Of a DNA stretch of 64,000 bases, positions 43,248 through 57,879 are shown piece after piece. Each line of letters starts with the position of its first letter. The first letter of the stretch is position 1. Source of the DNA: Heliorestis convoluta (GTDB taxonomy: Bacteria > Bacillota > Desulfitobacteriia > Heliobacteriales > Heliobacteriaceae). The notes under the pieces are model-generated. The model was not told the DNA's origin, did not search any database, and saw only the letters and a program-made list of their open reading frames with translations. A program made the position numbers and the translations under genes. The stretch is from contig NZ_CP045875.1 in assembly GCF_009649955.1 (NCBI RefSeq), forward strand, positions 2,922,001 to 2,986,000, read 5' to 3'.

Positions 43248-45326
43248 TTAGCCTTGCCGCTTAGCCATAATTCCTTCTGCAATGTTTTTGGGTACTTCTT
43301 CGTAATGATCAAATTGCATTACATATTGGCCTCGACCTTGCGTGCGAGAACGCAAGTCTGTGGCATACCCAAACATTTCAGAAAGAGGCACGAAACCACG
43401 GACCACCTGTGAGTTGCCACGGGCTTCCATACCTTCAATGCGTCCCCGACGTGAGTTCATGTCACCAATGACATCACCCATGTATTCTTCAGGAACAACA
43501 ACTTCAACCTTCATTACAGGCTCAAGTAACACAGGGTTACATTTTTTTGCGGCTTCTTTAAACGCCATAGAACCTGCAATTTTAAAGGCCATTTCAGAGG
43601 AGTCAACATCGTGATAAGAACCATCAACGAGGGTGACTTTAATATCTAATGTTGGGTATCCAGCTAAGATACCATTTTGCATGGCTTCGCGAATACCATT
43701 ATCTACAGCAGGGATGTATTCTCTTGGAATAACACCACCGACAATTTTGTTAACAAATTCGTAGCCAGCGCCACCGGATTCTAGTGGTTCCATCTCAATG
43801 ACACAATGACCGTATTGACCACGACCACCGGACTGACGAACAAACTTACCTTCCACCTTGGCTTTGCCACGAATTGTTTCTTTATAGGCAACTTGAGGAC
43901 GACCTACATTGGCATCGACTTTAAACTCTCGTTGCATCCGGTCTACGATGATCTCCAAGTGGAGCTCACCCATACCAGAAATAATGGTCTGCCCTGTCTC
44001 TTGATCTGTATGCATGCGGAAAGTCGGATCTTCTTCTGAGAGACGCTGTAAAGCCACGCTCATTTTATCCTGGTCCGCTTTTGTTTTTGGTTCAATCGCT
44101 ACAGAGATAACAGGCTCAGGGAATTGCATAGACTCTAAGATAATGGGGCTTTTTTCATCACAAAGAGTATCGCCTGTTGTTGTATCTTTCAGACCTACAG
44201 CCGCCGCAATATCACCTGTGTAAACCTGGGCAATCTCTTCGCGGTGGTTGGCGTGCATCTGCAAAATACGTCCAATGCGCTCTTTTTTGCCTTTTGTAGA
44301 GTTGAATACATAAGAGCCCGAGCCTAGAACACCGGAGTACACTCTGAAGAAGGCCAATTTACCTACATATGGGTCAGCCATAATCTTAAAGGCCAGTGCT
44401 GAGAAGGGCTGCTTATCATCGCTTTCACGCAGATCCTCGTCACCTGTATCAGGATTAACACCTTTGATAGCAGGCACGTCTGTAGGTGCTGGCATGTATT
44501 CAACAACAGAGTCCAACAAAGACTGTACGCCTTTATTCTTAAATGAAGAGCCACAGATAACTGGAATCATCTTAACTCCGATGGTTCCACGGCGTATGCC
44601 ATCACGAATTTCTGCTTCTGTAAGTTCTTCGCCTTCGAGGTACTTCATCATCAGATCTTCGTCTGTTTCTGCAACAGCTTCTAAAAGCTTTTCCCTATAC
44701 TCATTGGCCAGTTCAAGAAGATCTTCTGGAATTTCTGTTACGTCACTGGTCTTGCCAAGATCATCTACATAGACCATGGCCTTCATGGTGACTAAGTCAA
44801 TAATTCCTTTGAATTGATCTTCTGAACCAATGGGAATCTGCAAGGGAACTGGATTGGCACCTAATCTGTCCTTAATCATGGAAACGCCACGGAAGAAGTC
44901 TGCCCCGACTCGATCCATTTTGTTAATATATGCAATTCTTGGTACACCATATTTATCGGCTTGCCGCCACACTGTCTCAGATTGAGGCTCTACGCCACCG
45001 ACTGAGCAAAAGACAGCAACAGCCCCGTCTAACACCCGCAGGGAACGTTCTACTTCCACTGTGAAGTCCACGTGCCCGGGTGTGTCAATGATGTTAATAC
45101 GATGCCCACGCCATTGACATGTTGTTGCAGCCGAAGTAATGGTGATTCCGCGCTCTTGCTCCTGAACCATCCAGTCCATTGTGGCCGCACCATCGTGAAC
45201 TTCACCTAACTTATGAACACGACCGGTGTAGAAGAGGATACGTTCTGTTGTTGTCGTTTTTCCAGCATCAATATGAGCCATGATACCGATATTACGAGTC
45301 TTCTCTAATGGAAACTGTCTCGACAC
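43248..45326 (-). CDS. fusA: Elongation factor G
   Basis: A 692-residue translocase. The G domain shows [38 protein letters not shown] and [10 protein letters not shown]. Domain IV with [16 protein letters not shown] and the C-terminal domain V are complete. The sequence matches the canonical EF-G rather than EF-G2 or a tetracycline-protection protein. It lies between rpsG and tuf. Confidence 0.99.
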   Translation of the reverse strand: MSRQFPLEKTRNIGIMAHIDAGKTTTTERILFYTGRVHKLGEVHDGAATMDWMVQEQERGITITSAATTCQWRGHRINIIDTPGHVDFTVEVERSLRVLDGAVAVFCSVGGVEPQSETVWRQADKYGVPRIAYINKMDRVGADFFRGVSMIKDRLGANPVPLQIPIGSEDQFKGIIDLVTMKAMVYVDDLGKTSDVTEIPEDLLELANEYREKLLEAVAETDEDLMMKYLEGEELTEAEIRDGIRRGTIGVKMIPVICGSSFKNKGVQSLLDSVVEYMPAPTDVPAIKGVNPDTGDEDLRESDDKQPFSALAFKIMADPYVGKLAFFRVYSGVLGSGSYVFNSTKGKKERIGRILQMHANHREEIAQVYTGDIAAAVGLKDTTTGDTLCDEKSPIILESMQFPEPVISVAIEPKTKADQDKMSVALQRLSEEDPTFRMHTDQETGQTIISGMGELHLEIIVDRMQREFKVDANVGRPQVAYKETIRGKAKVEGKFVRQSGGRGQYGHCVIEMEPLESGGAGYEFVNKIVGGVIPREYIPAVDNGIREAMQNGILAGYPTLDIKVTLVDGSYHDVDSSEMAFKIAGSMAFKEAAKKCNPVLLEPVMKVEVVVPEEYMGDVIGDMNSRRGRIEGMEARGNSQVVRGFVPLSEMFGYATDLRSRTQGRGQYVMQFDHYEEVPKNIAEGIMAKRQG

Positions 45327-45375
45327 GCTCGTTCCCCCTTTCTAAGCTATTGTGGGGCATAGGTTTTTTTCAAGA

Positions 45376-45846
45376 CTACCAACGATAATGAGCAAAAGCT
45401 TTGTTAGCTTCGGCCATTTTGTGAGTGTCTTCTTTTTTCTTAACAGAAGCACCTACATTGTTCGATGCATCGATGATTTCACCAGCAAGCTTATCTTCCA
45501 TGCTTTTACCAGAGCGTTCGCGTGCATAGCGAATGAGCCAACGGATACCGAGAGTTTGTCGACGATCAGGGCGAACTTCAATCGGCACTTGATAGTTAGC
45601 ACCACCAACACGACGAGCTTTTACTTCAAGTAAAGGCATGACATTCTTCATGGCTGCTTCTAAGACTTCCATGGGGTTTTTGCTGGTCTTTTCTTGTACC
45701 TGTTCAAAAGCCCCGTAGACGATTTGATCGGCAATGCTCTTTTTCCCGTCCAACATGATCTGGTTGGTCAATTTGGTTACCAACTTGGATTTATATATTG
45801 GATCAGGGAGAACATCCCGCTTTGGGATTGAACCACGACGTGGCAT
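45376..45846 (-). CDS. rpsG: 30S ribosomal protein uS7
   Basis: A 156-residue head-assembly protein. [20 protein letters not shown] and the mRNA-exit region [20 protein letters not shown] are conserved. It lies between rpsL and fusA. Confidence 0.99.
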   Translation of the reverse strand: MPRRGSIPKRDVLPDPIYKSKLVTKLTNQIMLDGKKSIADQIVYGAFEQVQEKTSKNPMEVLEAAMKNVMPLLEVKARRVGGANYQVPIEVRPDRRQTLGIRWLIRYARERSGKSMEDKLAGEIIDASNNVGASVKKKEDTHKMAEANKAFAHYRW

Positions 45847-45872
45847 TCTTTTCCCCCCTTACAATGTACTAA

Positions 45873-46268
45873 TTACCTTTTCGCTGCAGCTGCGCCTTTT
45901 TTAGGACGCTTGGTACCATATTTTGAACGACCTTGGTTACGGTTCTGAGTACCTGCTGTATCTAAGGCGCCTCTCACGATGTGATAACGCACACCAGGAA
46001 GGTCTTTTACACGACCACCCCGCACTAGAACGACAGAGTGTTCTTGGAGGTTGTGCCCGATACCGGGGATATAAGCAGTAACTTCAACCCCGTTAGTTAG
46101 ACGAACCCTAGCCACCTTACGCAGAGCAGAGTTAGGTTTTTTCGGTGTCGTTGTATAGACCCGCGTGCAAACGCCTCTTTTCTGAGGACACTCTTTTAAC
46201 GCCGGAGCCATAGATTTTTCTACGAGTTTCTTTCTACCCTTGCGAACCAATTGACTAATTGTTGGCAT
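45873..46268 (-). CDS. rpsL: 30S ribosomal protein uS12
   Basis: A 131-residue decoding-centre protein. [19 protein letters not shown] and the two loops around [20 protein letters not shown] and [17 protein letters not shown] hold the residues where streptomycin resistance arises; the wild-type lysine pattern is present. ATG 46268 has GGAGGTG upstream. Confidence 0.99.
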   Translation of the reverse strand: MPTISQLVRKGRKKLVEKSMAPALKECPQKRGVCTRVYTTTPKKPNSALRKVARVRLTNGVEVTAYIPGIGHNLQEHSVVLVRGGRVKDLPGVRYHIVRGALDTAGTQNRNQGRSKYGTKRPKKGAAAAKR

Positions 46269-46343
46269 GAACATCCACCTCCTTCCCGGTATTCTTCAGC
46301 TTCCTTACAACTCATCCATGCGTATCCTTATCCGAGGAACGTA

Positions 46344-46595
46344 CTAGTCTTCCAGTATGGCCGCCGAAGCTGAACCTACCTTGATTCCACAGGCCAAACC
46401 AAGGGCCTCCATGGTATCGATTTGAATGACAGGTACCGCTTTTTCCTCACATTTTTTCATTAAAGGGTTTATGACGTGAGGGTCAGCATCCTGAGCCACA
46501 TAGACAACTTCTACTTGACCCTTTTCAACAGCCTTCAGGGTTTGCTTGGTTCCCACCGTCCTCTGGCGAGCTGTTTTCAAGCGTTCTAAAGGCAT
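46344..46595 (-). CDS. ybxF: L7Ae-family ribosomal protein (YbxF-like)
   Basis: An 83-residue protein of the L7Ae/eL8 fold. QTLKAVEKGQVEVVYVAQDA, DPHVINPLMKKCEEKAVPVI and ALGLACGIKVGSASAAI match YbxF, which binds K-turn RNA. Its place just before rpsL is normal in Firmicutes. It is the first gene after the str promoter. Confidence 0.95.
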   Translation of the reverse strand: MPLERLKTARQRTVGTKQTLKAVEKGQVEVVYVAQDADPHVINPLMKKCEEKAVPVIQIDTMEALGLACGIKVGSASAAILED

Positions 46596-46629
46596 CGGTA
46601 TCCTCCTTTAACGAATCACACACTTTACA

Positions 46630-46658
46630 ATCGTATCACTTATTAACTACAATGTCAA
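46630..46658 (-). promoter_or_regulatory. Promoter of the str operon
   Basis: On the minus strand TTGACA (46653-46658), a 17-bp spacer and TACGAT (46630-46635) form a near-consensus sigma-A promoter 35 nt upstream of the L7Ae gene. It separates the str operon from rpoC. Confidence 0.85.
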
Positions 46659-46670
46659 CAATATGTCTTA

Positions 46671-46707
46671 TTTCCTCTGCGAAGTTCTGATGACTTCGCA
46701 GAGGAAA
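46671..46707 (-). terminator. Hairpin after rpoC, possible terminator without T run
   Basis: A 15-bp perfect inverted repeat (TTTCCTCTGCGAAGT and its complement) begins about 20 nt after the rpoC stop. On the minus strand it is followed by AAATAAGAC; the T run lies on the plus side. It may act as an RNA end-stabiliser or a weak terminator. Confidence 0.5.
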
Positions 46708-46724
46708 TTTTTTGGGGTGCTTTT

Positions 46725-50308
<3,584 letters not shown>

Positions 50309-50361
50309 TCATTCTGATGCCCCCTTTTGCTTTGCGATTGTAAAAAGCCAAGACGTGACCT

Positions 50362-53300
50362 TTAATCATCCAGTTCATCTTCTACTTCTTCAAGCGTGGC
50401 TATTACACCCTCATCTTCCTCGTTCTCGTCTCCATCCTCTTCTCCCTCGCCACCTTGTTCTTCTGACGCTTCTGCTTTACTCGGCCCTCTACGCTTCTCT
50501 TCACCTTGAATGTCAATTCCTAGCTCTTTGGCCGTTTCTGCTACATCTTCATCAACTTCTTTGATCTCGATCTCTTGTTCGTCTTCTGAAAGAATTTTGA
50601 CATCGAGTCCAAGGCTTTGTAGTTCTTTTATCAATACTTTGAAGGACTCAGGCACACCAGGCTCAGGGATATTCTCACCTTTTACGATTGCTTCATAAGT
50701 TTTAACACGTCCGACGACATCGTCTGATTTAACCGTTAAGATTTCTTGAAGTGTATATGCAGCACCATAGGCCTCGAGAGCCCAGACTTCCATCTCTCCA
50801 AAACGTTGACCACCAAACTGGGCTTTACCTCCGAGTGGTTGTTGTGTAACGAGAGAGTATGGACCAGTAGAGCGTGCGTGAATTTTGTCATCTACAAGAT
50901 GCGCTAGCTTCAAGACATACATATAGCCTACCGTAATCGGGTTATCAAAAGGTTCCCCTGATCTTCCATCATAGAGGACTGTCTTCCCAAGAGGTACACC
51001 TGCAATAATGTGGGGATTTTCTTCGTTCGTTTCTTCCCCTGTATAGTGGATCGTTTTGCGTAAGGACTCGGTACGCTTATCAGACATGGCCATCTTTCCG
51101 AATTCAGGGATTCCAGCTTTTTTAAGGAATTCAAAGATGTCATCTTCTGTAGCACCATCGAAAACAGGGGTCGCTACATGAATGCCTCTTTTCCCTGTTA
51201 CTTCTTCTTGTTCTGTTAAGAAGCCTGGATCCATATATTTGGAAGCTAAGCCCAAGTGGCACTCTAGCACCTGTCCAATGTTCATCCGTGAAGGTACACC
51301 TAGCGGGTTTAATACAATTTCAACAGGTGTGCCATCGGGTAAGAACGGCATATCTTCTTCGGCCATGATGCGCGAGATAACACCTTTGTTCCCGTGTCGA
51401 CCGGCCATTTTATCGCCTTCTGAAATCTTTCGTTTCTGAGCGATGTAGACTCGAACGAGTTGGTTGACACCCGGTGGCAACTCATCGCCATTTTCTCTAG
51501 AAAAGACTTTAACATCGACGATTTTACCAGCTTCCCCGTGAGGAACACGTAAGGATGTATCTCTTACTTCACGAGCCTTTTCTCCAAATATAGCTCGTAA
51601 TAGTCGCTCTTCTGCTGTTAGCTCTGTTTCACCCTTGGGTGTAACTTTTCCGACAAGTATATCTCCTGGTCTCACTTCTGCACCGACTCGAATGATCCCG
51701 CGATCATCTAGATCTTTGAGAACTTCGTCGCCTACGTTAGGAATGTCACGGGTGATTTCTTCGGGGCCTAGCTTTGTATCCCGAGAATCACATTCATATT
51801 CTTCTATGTGAATGGACGTAAAGTAATCTTCTTTAACGAGTTTCTCATTAACCAAGATAGCATCTTCATAGTTGTAACCTTCCCAGGTCATGAAGGCGAC
51901 TAAGATATTGCGCCCTAAAGCAAGTTCACCTTGATCTGTGGAAGGACCATCAGCAATGATTTCTCCTGCCTTAACACGCTGCCCTTGTCGACAGATCGGC
52001 TTTTGATTGATGCAGGTGCCCTGGTTCGATCGTAAAAACTTAAGCAGTTTATGATGTTCTGTCGTACCATCGTCACAGCGGAGTGTAATCTCATCAGCTG
52101 TAACTCTTTCAACAACGCCGCTTTGCTTGGCAATAATTACGACACCAGAATCTCGTGCCGCTTTGTATTCCATTCCTGTACCTACAAAAGGCGCATCGGT
52201 TCTTAAAAGAGGCACAGCTTGTCGCTGCATGTTGGCGCCCATAAGTGCTCGGTTCGCATCATCGTGTTCTAAGAAAGGAATCAAGGCTGTTGCAATAGAG
52301 ACAACTTGCTTTGGAGAAACATCCATATAATCAACATGTTCCACTGGCACCACAAGAATTTCGTGACCATGGCGAGCGTTCACCTTGGCTTGTGTAAAGC
52401 GACCTTCTTCATCTAAGGGGGCGTTGGCTTGCGCGACAATGTATCTATCTTCTTCATCGGCGGTGAGATAGTCAATTTGTCCTGTAACAACGCCTTTTTC
52501 CTTATCAACTTTTCGATAGGGAGTTTCAATGAAACCAAACTCGTTAATGCGAGCAAATGTTGAAAGCGAACCAATCAATCCAATGTTAGGACCTTCTGGT
52601 GTTTCAATAGGACACATGCGCCCATAGTGAGAATGGTGAACATCTCGAACTTCAAAGCCTGCCCTTTCTCGAGAGAGACCACCTGGTCCTAATGCAGAAA
52701 GGCGACGTTTGTGCGTTAATTCTGCCAGTGGGTTCGTCTGGTCCATAAACTGCGAAAGCTGTGACGAACCAAAGAATTCTTTTATGGCTGCTACAACAGG
52801 TCTTATATTGATTAAGACTTGAGGTGTAATTACTTCTACATCTTGAATCGTCATCCGCTCACGAACGACTCTCTCCATACGGGAAAGTCCAATTCTAAAT
52901 TGATTCTGCAAGAGTTCTCCCACAGAACGGAGGCGTCGGTTGCCAAGATGATCGATATCATCAGGATGGCCTTCGCCTTGCATCAATTTGAGCAGTTGCA
53001 TTACCGTAGCAATAATGTCTTCTTTGGTGAGATGTCGAATATCTCTATCAACGGAAAGGCCCAATCTTTTATTAACTTTGTAACGGCCCACTTTCGCTAG
53101 ATCATAACGCTTCGCATCAAAGAAAAGCGTCTCCATTAACGTGCGAGCGCTGTCTACAGTCGGTGGTTCACCTGGCCTTAAGCGTTTGTAAATCTCAACA
53201 AGGGCTTCTTCTGTGCTTTCTGTGTTGTCTCGCTCCATCGTAATGCCGATTCTTTCATCGCCATCAAATAGCTCAAGAACTTGTGCATTGTTAGAGTACC

Positions 53301-53895
53301 CCAATGCACGAACAAGCACCGTGGCAGGAAGCTTTCTTGTTCTATCAATACGAACAAATATGTTGTCATTCGCATCTGTCTCAAACTCTAACCAAGCACC
53401 ACGATTCGGAATAATGGTAACACCAAAAACTTTTTTACCACTGGGCGGGTCAATTTGTTCACTATAATAAACACCAGGTGATCGAACTAACTGACTGACA
53501 ATAACTCTCTCGGCTCCATTAATAATAAAGGTGCCTTTTTCCGTCATCAGCGGGAAGTCGCCCATGAAGACTTCCTGCTCTTTCACTTCACCTGTTTCCT
53601 TGTTAATTAGACGTACTTTAACTCGTAAAGGTGCGGCATAAGTAACGTCCCGCTCTTTACAGTCTTCAACGTTATATTTCGGTTCCCCCAAGGTATAATC
53701 AATAAACTCCAAAATTAAGTTTCCTGTAAAGTCTTGAATGGGTGAGATATCATGAAACATCTCTCGCAAACCCTCTTCAAGAAACCACCGATAGGAGTTC
53801 TGCTGGATCTCTATCAGGTTGGGCATGTCCATAACTTCCTGGATGCGGGCAAAACTCCAGCGTTGCCGTGACCCACATTGCACAGGATATACCAT
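50362..53895 (-). CDS. rpoB: RNA polymerase beta subunit with acidic C-terminal tail
   Basis: A 1177-residue catalytic subunit. The rifampicin pocket region [20 protein letters not shown] and [19 protein letters not shown] shows the wild-type sensitive pattern. [20 protein letters not shown] and the switch region near [19 protein letters not shown] are intact. The last ~45 residues are strongly acidic ([12 protein letters not shown]), beyond the usual core end. ATG 53895 has AGAGGTG 7 nt upstream. Confidence 0.99.
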   Translation of the reverse strand: MVYPVQCGSRQRWSFARIQEVMDMPNLIEIQQNSYRWFLEEGLREMFHDISPIQDFTGNLILEFIDYTLGEPKYNVEDCKERDVTYAAPLRVKVRLINKETGEVKEQEVFMGDFPLMTEKGTFIINGAERVIVSQLVRSPGVYYSEQIDPPSGKKVFGVTIIPNRGAWLEFETDANDNIFVRIDRTRKLPATVLVRALGYSNNAQVLELFDGDERIGITMERDNTESTEEALVEIYKRLRPGEPPTVDSARTLMETLFFDAKRYDLAKVGRYKVNKRLGLSVDRDIRHLTKEDIIATVMQLLKLMQGEGHPDDIDHLGNRRLRSVGELLQNQFRIGLSRMERVVRERMTIQDVEVITPQVLINIRPVVAAIKEFFGSSQLSQFMDQTNPLAELTHKRRLSALGPGGLSRERAGFEVRDVHHSHYGRMCPIETPEGPNIGLIGSLSTFARINEFGFIETPYRKVDKEKGVVTGQIDYLTADEEDRYIVAQANAPLDEEGRFTQAKVNARHGHEILVVPVEHVDYMDVSPKQVVSIATALIPFLEHDDANRALMGANMQRQAVPLLRTDAPFVGTGMEYKAARDSGVVIIAKQSGVVERVTADEITLRCDDGTTEHHKLLKFLRSNQGTCINQKPICRQGQRVKAGEIIADGPSTDQGELALGRNILVAFMTWEGYNYEDAILVNEKLVKEDYFTSIHIEEYECDSRDTKLGPEEITRDIPNVGDEVLKDLDDRGIIRVGAEVRPGDILVGKVTPKGETELTAEERLLRAIFGEKAREVRDTSLRVPHGEAGKIVDVKVFSRENGDELPPGVNQLVRVYIAQKRKISEGDKMAGRHGNKGVISRIMAEEDMPFLPDGTPVEIVLNPLGVPSRMNIGQVLECHLGLASKYMDPGFLTEQEEVTGKRGIHVATPVFDGATEDDIFEFLKKAGIPEFGKMAMSDKRTESLRKTIHYTGEETNEENPHIIAGVPLGKTVLYDGRSGEPFDNPITVGYMYVLKLAHLVDDKIHARSTGPYSLVTQQPLGGKAQFGGQRFGEMEVWALEAYGAAYTLQEILTVKSDDVVGRVKTYEAIVKGENIPEPGVPESFKVLIKELQSLGLDVKILSEDEQEIEIKEVDEDVAETAKELGIDIQGEEKRRGPSKAEASEEQGGEGEEDGDENEEDEGVIATLEEVEDELDD

Positions 53896-54161
53896 CCGTC
53901 TTCACCTCTTACTATGTGATGAACAAAAACAAAAGAAACACCAATGAGAGGGTCGTGCCTAGCCATCCTACCCCCTTGCTGCATTGGGTTTCTTTATCTA
54001 TAACGTAACGGCAAAAGGCTCCCTCCCCGGCGAGTCCTAAAGTATATACCCTTTGGTTCCCCTTCGTGTGATGGTATATTTCCCCATATTCACTCATTTT
54101 ATACCAGGACCTTTGCTCGTATGAAGTTCTCATTGATACAATAAAAATGAGAACAATCGCA
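53896..54161 (-). promoter_or_regulatory. Long 5' leader of rpoB
   Basis: The stretch between the rpoB start and the expected transcription start at about 54162 is ~266 nt without a convincing gene. I recognise no known riboswitch or ribosomal-leader consensus in it, but its length suggests post-initiation control. An 88-codon open frame here is discussed under rejected items. Confidence 0.4.
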
Positions 54162-54168
54162 ATATGTA

Positions 54169-54197
54169 ATGCTAGCATAGTTGCCCTTCTTTGTCAA
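54169..54197 (-). promoter_or_regulatory. Promoter of rpoBC
   Basis: On the minus strand TTGACA (54192-54197), a 17-bp spacer and TAGCAT (54169-54174) lie just downstream of the rplL terminator. rpoBC can therefore be transcribed apart from rplJL. Confidence 0.85.
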
Positions 54198-54227
54198 TAG
54201 GTCACAGAGCTTCCATAGAAAAAATAA

Positions 54228-54258
54228 GAAAAAACAGGGCGTTTTTTCACTGCCCTGT
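54228..54258 (-). terminator. Terminator or attenuator after rplL
   Basis: A 7-bp GC-rich stem (54234-54240 with 54252-54258) is followed on the minus strand by T6-7. It lies 36 nt after the rplL stop codon. In many bacteria partial read-through here sets the ratio of ribosomal protein to RNA polymerase. Confidence 0.88.
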
Positions 54259-54293
54259 CTTTTCTTATCTTTGATATGCCTGCTTATCCGAAC

Positions 54294-54668
54294 TTACTTA
54301 ACTTCTACAGTAGCACCTGCATCAGTAAGTTTTGTTTTGATAGCTTCAGCTTCGTCTTTGCTGACTTTCTCTTTAACGGCTTTAGGAGCGTTGTCAACAA
54401 GCTCTTTCGCTTCTTTCAGGCCTAGACCTGTGATCTCACGAACAACTTTGATAACGTTTACTTTTTTGTCGCCAGCCGCAGTTAAAACTACGTCAAACTC
54501 AGTTTTTTCTTCTGCAGCAGGAGCAGCAGCGCCAGCAGGCATAGCAGCCATAGCAACAGGTGCAGCTGCGCTTACGCCAAACTCTTCTTCAAAAGCTTTA
54601 ACCAATTCCGCTAACTCAAGAACGGTCAGACCTTTGACCGATTCAATAATTTCAGCAATCTTACTCAT
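54294..54668 (-). CDS. rplL: 50S ribosomal protein bL12
   Basis: A 124-residue stalk protein. The N-terminal dimerisation helices end near residue 33. An alanine-rich hinge ([12 protein letters not shown]) follows, then the C-terminal factor-binding domain with [20 protein letters not shown]. It follows rplJ by 48 nt. Confidence 0.99.
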   Translation of the reverse strand: MSKIAEIIESVKGLTVLELAELVKAFEEEFGVSAAAPVAMAAMPAGAAAPAAEEKTEFDVVLTAAGDKKVNVIKVVREITGLGLKEAKELVDNAPKAVKEKVSKDEAEAIKTKLTDAGATVEVK

Positions 54669-54716
54669 GTAAGTAATCCCCCATCAATTTTATTAATTTC
54701 TTGTAAGTATTTTCGA

Positions 54717-55247
54717 TTAAGCACTTTCTTTCTGTTTACGCAGATCTTCCAGCGCGTAACCAAGCTTGCGAATGGGTCCTTGAAGTACATTGGCCATGCC
54801 AACGAGCGGACCTTGCATACCAGCGAGAACTTGCGCCAAAAGAACTTCTTTTGGTGGCAAGTCAGCAAGAGCTTTCACACCATCAGCATCAATCACTTTG
54901 CCGTCTACGACGCCCACTTTGATTGAAAGTGCGATGTTCTTTTTCTCTTTAATAAAGTCAGAGAGAATTTTTGCAGGCGCAACTGGGTCTCCAAAGCTAA
55001 AAGCAATGGCTGTAGGACCTTCTAGATAAGGATCGAGTCCTTCAATGCCTACTTCATTGGCTGCAATTCTGGTCAAAGTGTTTTTGCATACTTTGAACTC
55101 TACGCCAGCTTCTCTGAACTTACTGCGAAGTTCTGTCGCGTCTTTAACGGTCAGGCCTCTGAAGTCAGCAAACACACAAGATTTCGATTGCTCGAACTTC
55201 TCTTTAATCTCAGAAACAACCTGAGCTTTTTGATTAAGGTTTTGCAT
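54717..55247 (-). CDS. rplJ: 50S ribosomal protein uL10
   Basis: A 176-residue stalk base protein that holds bL12 dimers. CVFADFRGLTVKDATELRSK and FKVCKNTLTRIAANEVGIE form the rRNA-binding domain. The C-terminal helix that carries bL12 ends ALEDLRKQKESA. Its mRNA is preceded by an L10 leader. Confidence 0.99.
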   Translation of the reverse strand: MQNLNQKAQVVSEIKEKFEQSKSCVFADFRGLTVKDATELRSKFREAGVEFKVCKNTLTRIAANEVGIEGLDPYLEGPTAIAFSFGDPVAPAKILSDFIKEKKNIALSIKVGVVDGKVIDADGVKALADLPPKEVLLAQVLAGMQGPLVGMANVLQGPIRKLGYALEDLRKQKESA

Positions 55248-55273
55248 ACGGGTTCTTTCACCCCCCTTTTTTC

Positions 55274-55445
55274 GAAAAACAAAGAGCCTCTACCGTATTA
55301 AACAGCAGAGGCTCACTCAGCACAAAGCAGACGCATGGAAATAAAGAGTGCACTACTCTTTTCTAAATCTATCTCCATTCATCCACCTCGGCAGGCGCTG
55401 AAGCCTTAAGCCGTAATCACATACGGCACCTGCTGTCTACAGCGG
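55274..55445 (-). ncRNA. Ribosomal protein L10 leader with transcription attenuator
   Basis: The rplA-rplJ gap of 265 nt holds, on the minus strand, the pattern of the L10 leader. CTGTAGACAGCAGGTGCC pairs around a multi-branch region with GCGCCTGCCGAGGTGG, and an A-rich linker follows. The leader ends in a terminator hairpin (55284-55291 with 55307-55314) followed by TTTGTTTTT. Binding of the uL10-bL12 complex in such leaders favours termination, giving feedback on rplJL. This fits the Rfam L10_leader architecture by eye; a covariance-model search would settle it. Confidence 0.85.
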
Positions 55446-55512
55446 GGTTCTTCAATTTTAAAAGCATACAATCTATATAATAGCACAGTCGCCGCTTTAT
55501 GTCAACGACTAT

Positions 55513-56223
55513 CTATTGTTGAACCTGTACAGCATGAGGTTTCAGAGGATTCACAGGAACCCCTGGGCTCATGGTAGAGGATAAGGTGATACTCTTAAGA
55601 TACTGCCCTTTCGAAGAAGCCGGCTTGGCTTTCAGCAGAGCATCCAATAGAGTCTGGTAATTTTCAGCTAGTTTCTGCTCTTCGAAGGAAGCTTTCCCAA
55701 TGGGTGCGTGAATAATACCTGTTTTATCAACACGATACTCAATCTTACCAGCTTTAACTTCCTGTACGGCACGAGCAACGTCAAAGGTAACGGTGCCTGT
55801 TTTGGGGTTGGGCATAAGTCCTTTAGGACCTAATAGGCGACCCAACTTACCGACAGTCCCCATCATATCCGGCGTAGCGACGGCAACGTCAAAGTTAAAC
55901 CATCCACCTTGAATCTTTTGAACGAGATCATCAGCACCAACGTAATCAGCGCCTGCTGCTTCTGCTTCTTTCACTTTTTCGCCCTTGGCAAATACAATAA
56001 CGCGTTGTGTCTTACCGATACCATGAGGCAAAACAACAGCGCCACGAATCATTTGATCAGCATGACGGGGATCAACGCCCAGTCGAAAAGCGACTTCGAC
56101 AGTTTCATCAAATTTGGCTGTGGCCATTTTTTTGACCAGTTCTACAGCCTCATTGACTTCCAATGGCTCATCTTTATTAATGAGCTTTGCATTTTCTTGG
56201 TATTTTTTACCTTGCTTTGGCAT
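55513..56223 (-). CDS. rplA: 50S ribosomal protein uL1
   Basis: A 236-residue L1-stalk protein. [20 protein letters not shown] and [20 protein letters not shown] are diagnostic, and the end matches [19 protein letters not shown]. It is the last gene before the L10 attenuator in the transcript from rpmG. Confidence 0.99.
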   Translation of the reverse strand: MPKQGKKYQENAKLINKDEPLEVNEAVELVKKMATAKFDETVEVAFRLGVDPRHADQMIRGAVVLPHGIGKTQRVIVFAKGEKVKEAEAAGADYVGADDLVQKIQGGWFNFDVAVATPDMMGTVGKLGRLLGPKGLMPNPKTGTVTFDVARAVQEVKAGKIEYRVDKTGIIHAPIGKASFEEQKLAENYQTLLDALLKAKPASSKGQYLKSITLSSTMSPGVPVNPLKPHAVQVQQ

Positions 56224-56287
56224 GTTTATCCTCCTTGTGGTTTTTACGGAAGCATCCGCTTCCTCCCACGCAATGAAATATCCTAAC

Positions 56288-56716
56288 TTACGCTTCTACG
56301 ATTTCAATGCCCATGCTTCGAGCAGTGCCTTCAATCATGCGCATGGCTGCTTCTACGCTTGCTGCATTAAGATCTTTCATTTTCATTTCTGCAATTTCTT
56401 GCACTTTTGCACGACTTACTTTGCCGACTTTTTTGGTATTCGGCGTGCCGGAAGCCGTCTCAATGCCTGCTGCTTTTTTCAAAAGAACTGCAGCAGGAGG
56501 TGTCTTGGTTACAAATGTAAAAGAACGATCTTCATAAATCGTAATCTCAACTGGAATGACCAAGCCTGCTTGAGCTGCTGTCGCTTCGTTGTACTGCTTA
56601 CAGAAAGCCATAATGTTGACACCATGCTGACCCAGTGCAGGACCAACTGGAGGTGCCGGATTCGCTTTACCTGCAGGACATTGCAATTTGACTACAGCAA
56701 CGACTTTTTTTGCCAC
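56288..56716 (-). CDS. rplK: 50S ribosomal protein uL11
   Basis: A 142-residue factor-binding-centre protein. [20 protein letters not shown] and [14 protein letters not shown] are the thiostrepton-site proline helix. The C-terminal RNA-binding domain carries [15 protein letters not shown] 56716 is chosen because AAGGAGGTG lies upstream; the in-frame extension to 56776 is not homologous. Confidence 0.98.
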   Translation of the reverse strand: MAKKVVAVVKLQCPAGKANPAPPVGPALGQHGVNIMAFCKQYNEATAAQAGLVIPVEITIYEDRSFTFVTKTPPAAVLLKKAAGIETASGTPNTKKVGKVSRAKVQEIAEMKMKDLNAASVEAAMRMIEGTARSMGIEIVEA

Positions 56717-56790
56717 GGTGTATGCCACCTCCTTGCCATAGTGTAGTGCAAACAGACTTCGCCATTGCAAACCCAAAAAAGAATTATGGC

Positions 56791-57318
56791 TTACGACATT
56801 TTCTCAACTTGGGAGAAGTCAAGTTCTACCGGTGTTTCTCGTCCAAACATGGATACCATTACTTTGAGTTTGCCTTTCTCAGGCTGGATCTCTTCTATGA
56901 TACCAATGAAGTTCTCGAAAGGACCGGAAGTAACTCGTACGTTTTGCTTTAGCTCAAAGTCGTGTTTGGCACGGGCTTCATCAATGCCCATTGTCTTGAG
57001 AATGTAGCTTACTTCTCCTGGTTGTAAAGGAACAGGTTTGGCACCGGTGCCTACAAAACCAGTTACGCCTGGTGTATTGCGCACGACATACCAAGAGTCG
57101 TCCGTCATGACCATCTCAACAAGAACATATCCGGGAAAAACTTTACGCTTGGTAACTTTCCTTTTCCCATTCTTGACTTCGACTTCATCTTCCATGGGGA
57201 CCATGATTCTGAAAATCTTATCGCCCATGTTCATCGACTCGACACGACGTTCCAGGTTCGCCTTGACCTTATTCTCATATCCAGAATAGGTGTGAATTAC
57301 ATACCATTGTTTTTCCAT
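56791..57318 (-). CDS. nusG: Transcription termination/antitermination factor NusG
   Basis: A 175-residue processivity factor that bridges polymerase and ribosome. The NGN domain begins [20 protein letters not shown], with [20 protein letters not shown] inside. The C-terminal KOW domain is [20 protein letters not shown]. It follows secE by 2 nt. Confidence 0.99.
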   Translation of the reverse strand: MEKQWYVIHTYSGYENKVKANLERRVESMNMGDKIFRIMVPMEDEVEVKNGKRKVTKRKVFPGYVLVEMVMTDDSWYVVRNTPGVTGFVGTGAKPVPLQPGEVSYILKTMGIDEARAKHDFELKQNVRVTSGPFENFIGIIEEIQPEKGKLKVMVSMFGRETPVELDFSQVEKMS

Positions 57319-57320
57319 GA

Positions 57321-57605
57321 TTACCCAATCAACATCCGTAAAACTCGACCAATTGCCTCATCAACTAAGAATATCATGAAGCCAACGATTGCAACAGCAG
57401 CGACAACAACACCGCTGTAGGTGATCACCTCTTGCCTTGTGGGCCAGTGAACTTTTTTCAATTCACTTGCTACACCACGAGCAAAACCTTGTGCTCGTCC
57501 CATTCTTCCTGCAGAAGGAGCTTTGGCTTCAGATTTCTTGGCTGCTTCTTTGGCCGGGGCGGACTTTACCGTGCTATCTTTCTTTTTTTCTTCGCCCACT
57601 GGCAT
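57321..57605 (-). CDS. secE: Preprotein translocase subunit SecE
   Basis: A protein of about 94 residues. A charged, lysine-rich N-terminus (EEKKKDSTVKSAPAKEAAKK) is followed by the conserved amphipathic ELKKVHWPTRQEVITYSGVV and one C-terminal membrane span. ATG 57605 has AAGGAAGGG just upstream; the frame extends to 57698, but that region resembles nothing. Confidence 0.93.
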   Translation of the reverse strand: MPVGEEKKKDSTVKSAPAKEAAKKSEAKAPSAGRMGRAQGFARGVASELKKVHWPTRQEVITYSGVVVAAVAIVGFMIFLVDEAIGRVLRMLIG

Positions 57606-57658
57606 TCCCTTCCTTAGCGATCCTGACCGGAAAGGCTTCATTGATGCCCAAAAACTCG

Positions 57659-57808
57659 CTACTTGGTCTCTTTGTGGACCGTCTGAGTCTTGCACCAACG
57701 GCAGTACTTCTTCATTTCTAAACGGTCTGGATCATTTTTTTTGTTCTTATTGGTCGTATAATTTCGACGCTTGCACTCTGTGCAGGCCAAGGTTACACCT
57801 ACGCGCAC
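57659..57808 (-). CDS. rpmG: 50S ribosomal protein bL33 (zinc-binding form)
   Basis: A 49-residue protein from GTG 57808 with GGGAGGTG upstream. It starts [20 protein letters not shown] and has CTEC and CRWC, the four-cysteine zinc ribbon. It is the first gene of the rpmG-secE-nusG-rplKA transcript. Confidence 0.97.
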   Translation of the reverse strand: MRVGVTLACTECKRRNYTTNKNKKNDPDRLEMKKYCRWCKTQTVHKETK

Positions 57809-57832
57809 GTCCACACCTCCCATGTTCCATTG

Positions 57833-57856
57833 ACAAAACCACCCTACAGGGTGGTC
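57833..57856 (-). terminator. Terminator in the sigH-rpmG gap
   Basis: On the minus strand ACCACCC-TGTA-GGGTGGT is followed by TTTTGT. It lies between the rpmG promoter (57880-57908) and the rpmG start, so it may act as an attenuator for rpmG or as a late stop for sigH. Confidence 0.7.
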
Positions 57857-57879
57857 CGATTTTGCCCATTACCTTCACT

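Noticed and set aside
53912-54178. An 88-codon open frame upstream of rpoB with hydrophobic ends
   Set aside because: Its start lies upstream of the predicted rpoB transcription start and within a few bases of the -10 element. It has no ribosome site and resembles no protein I know.
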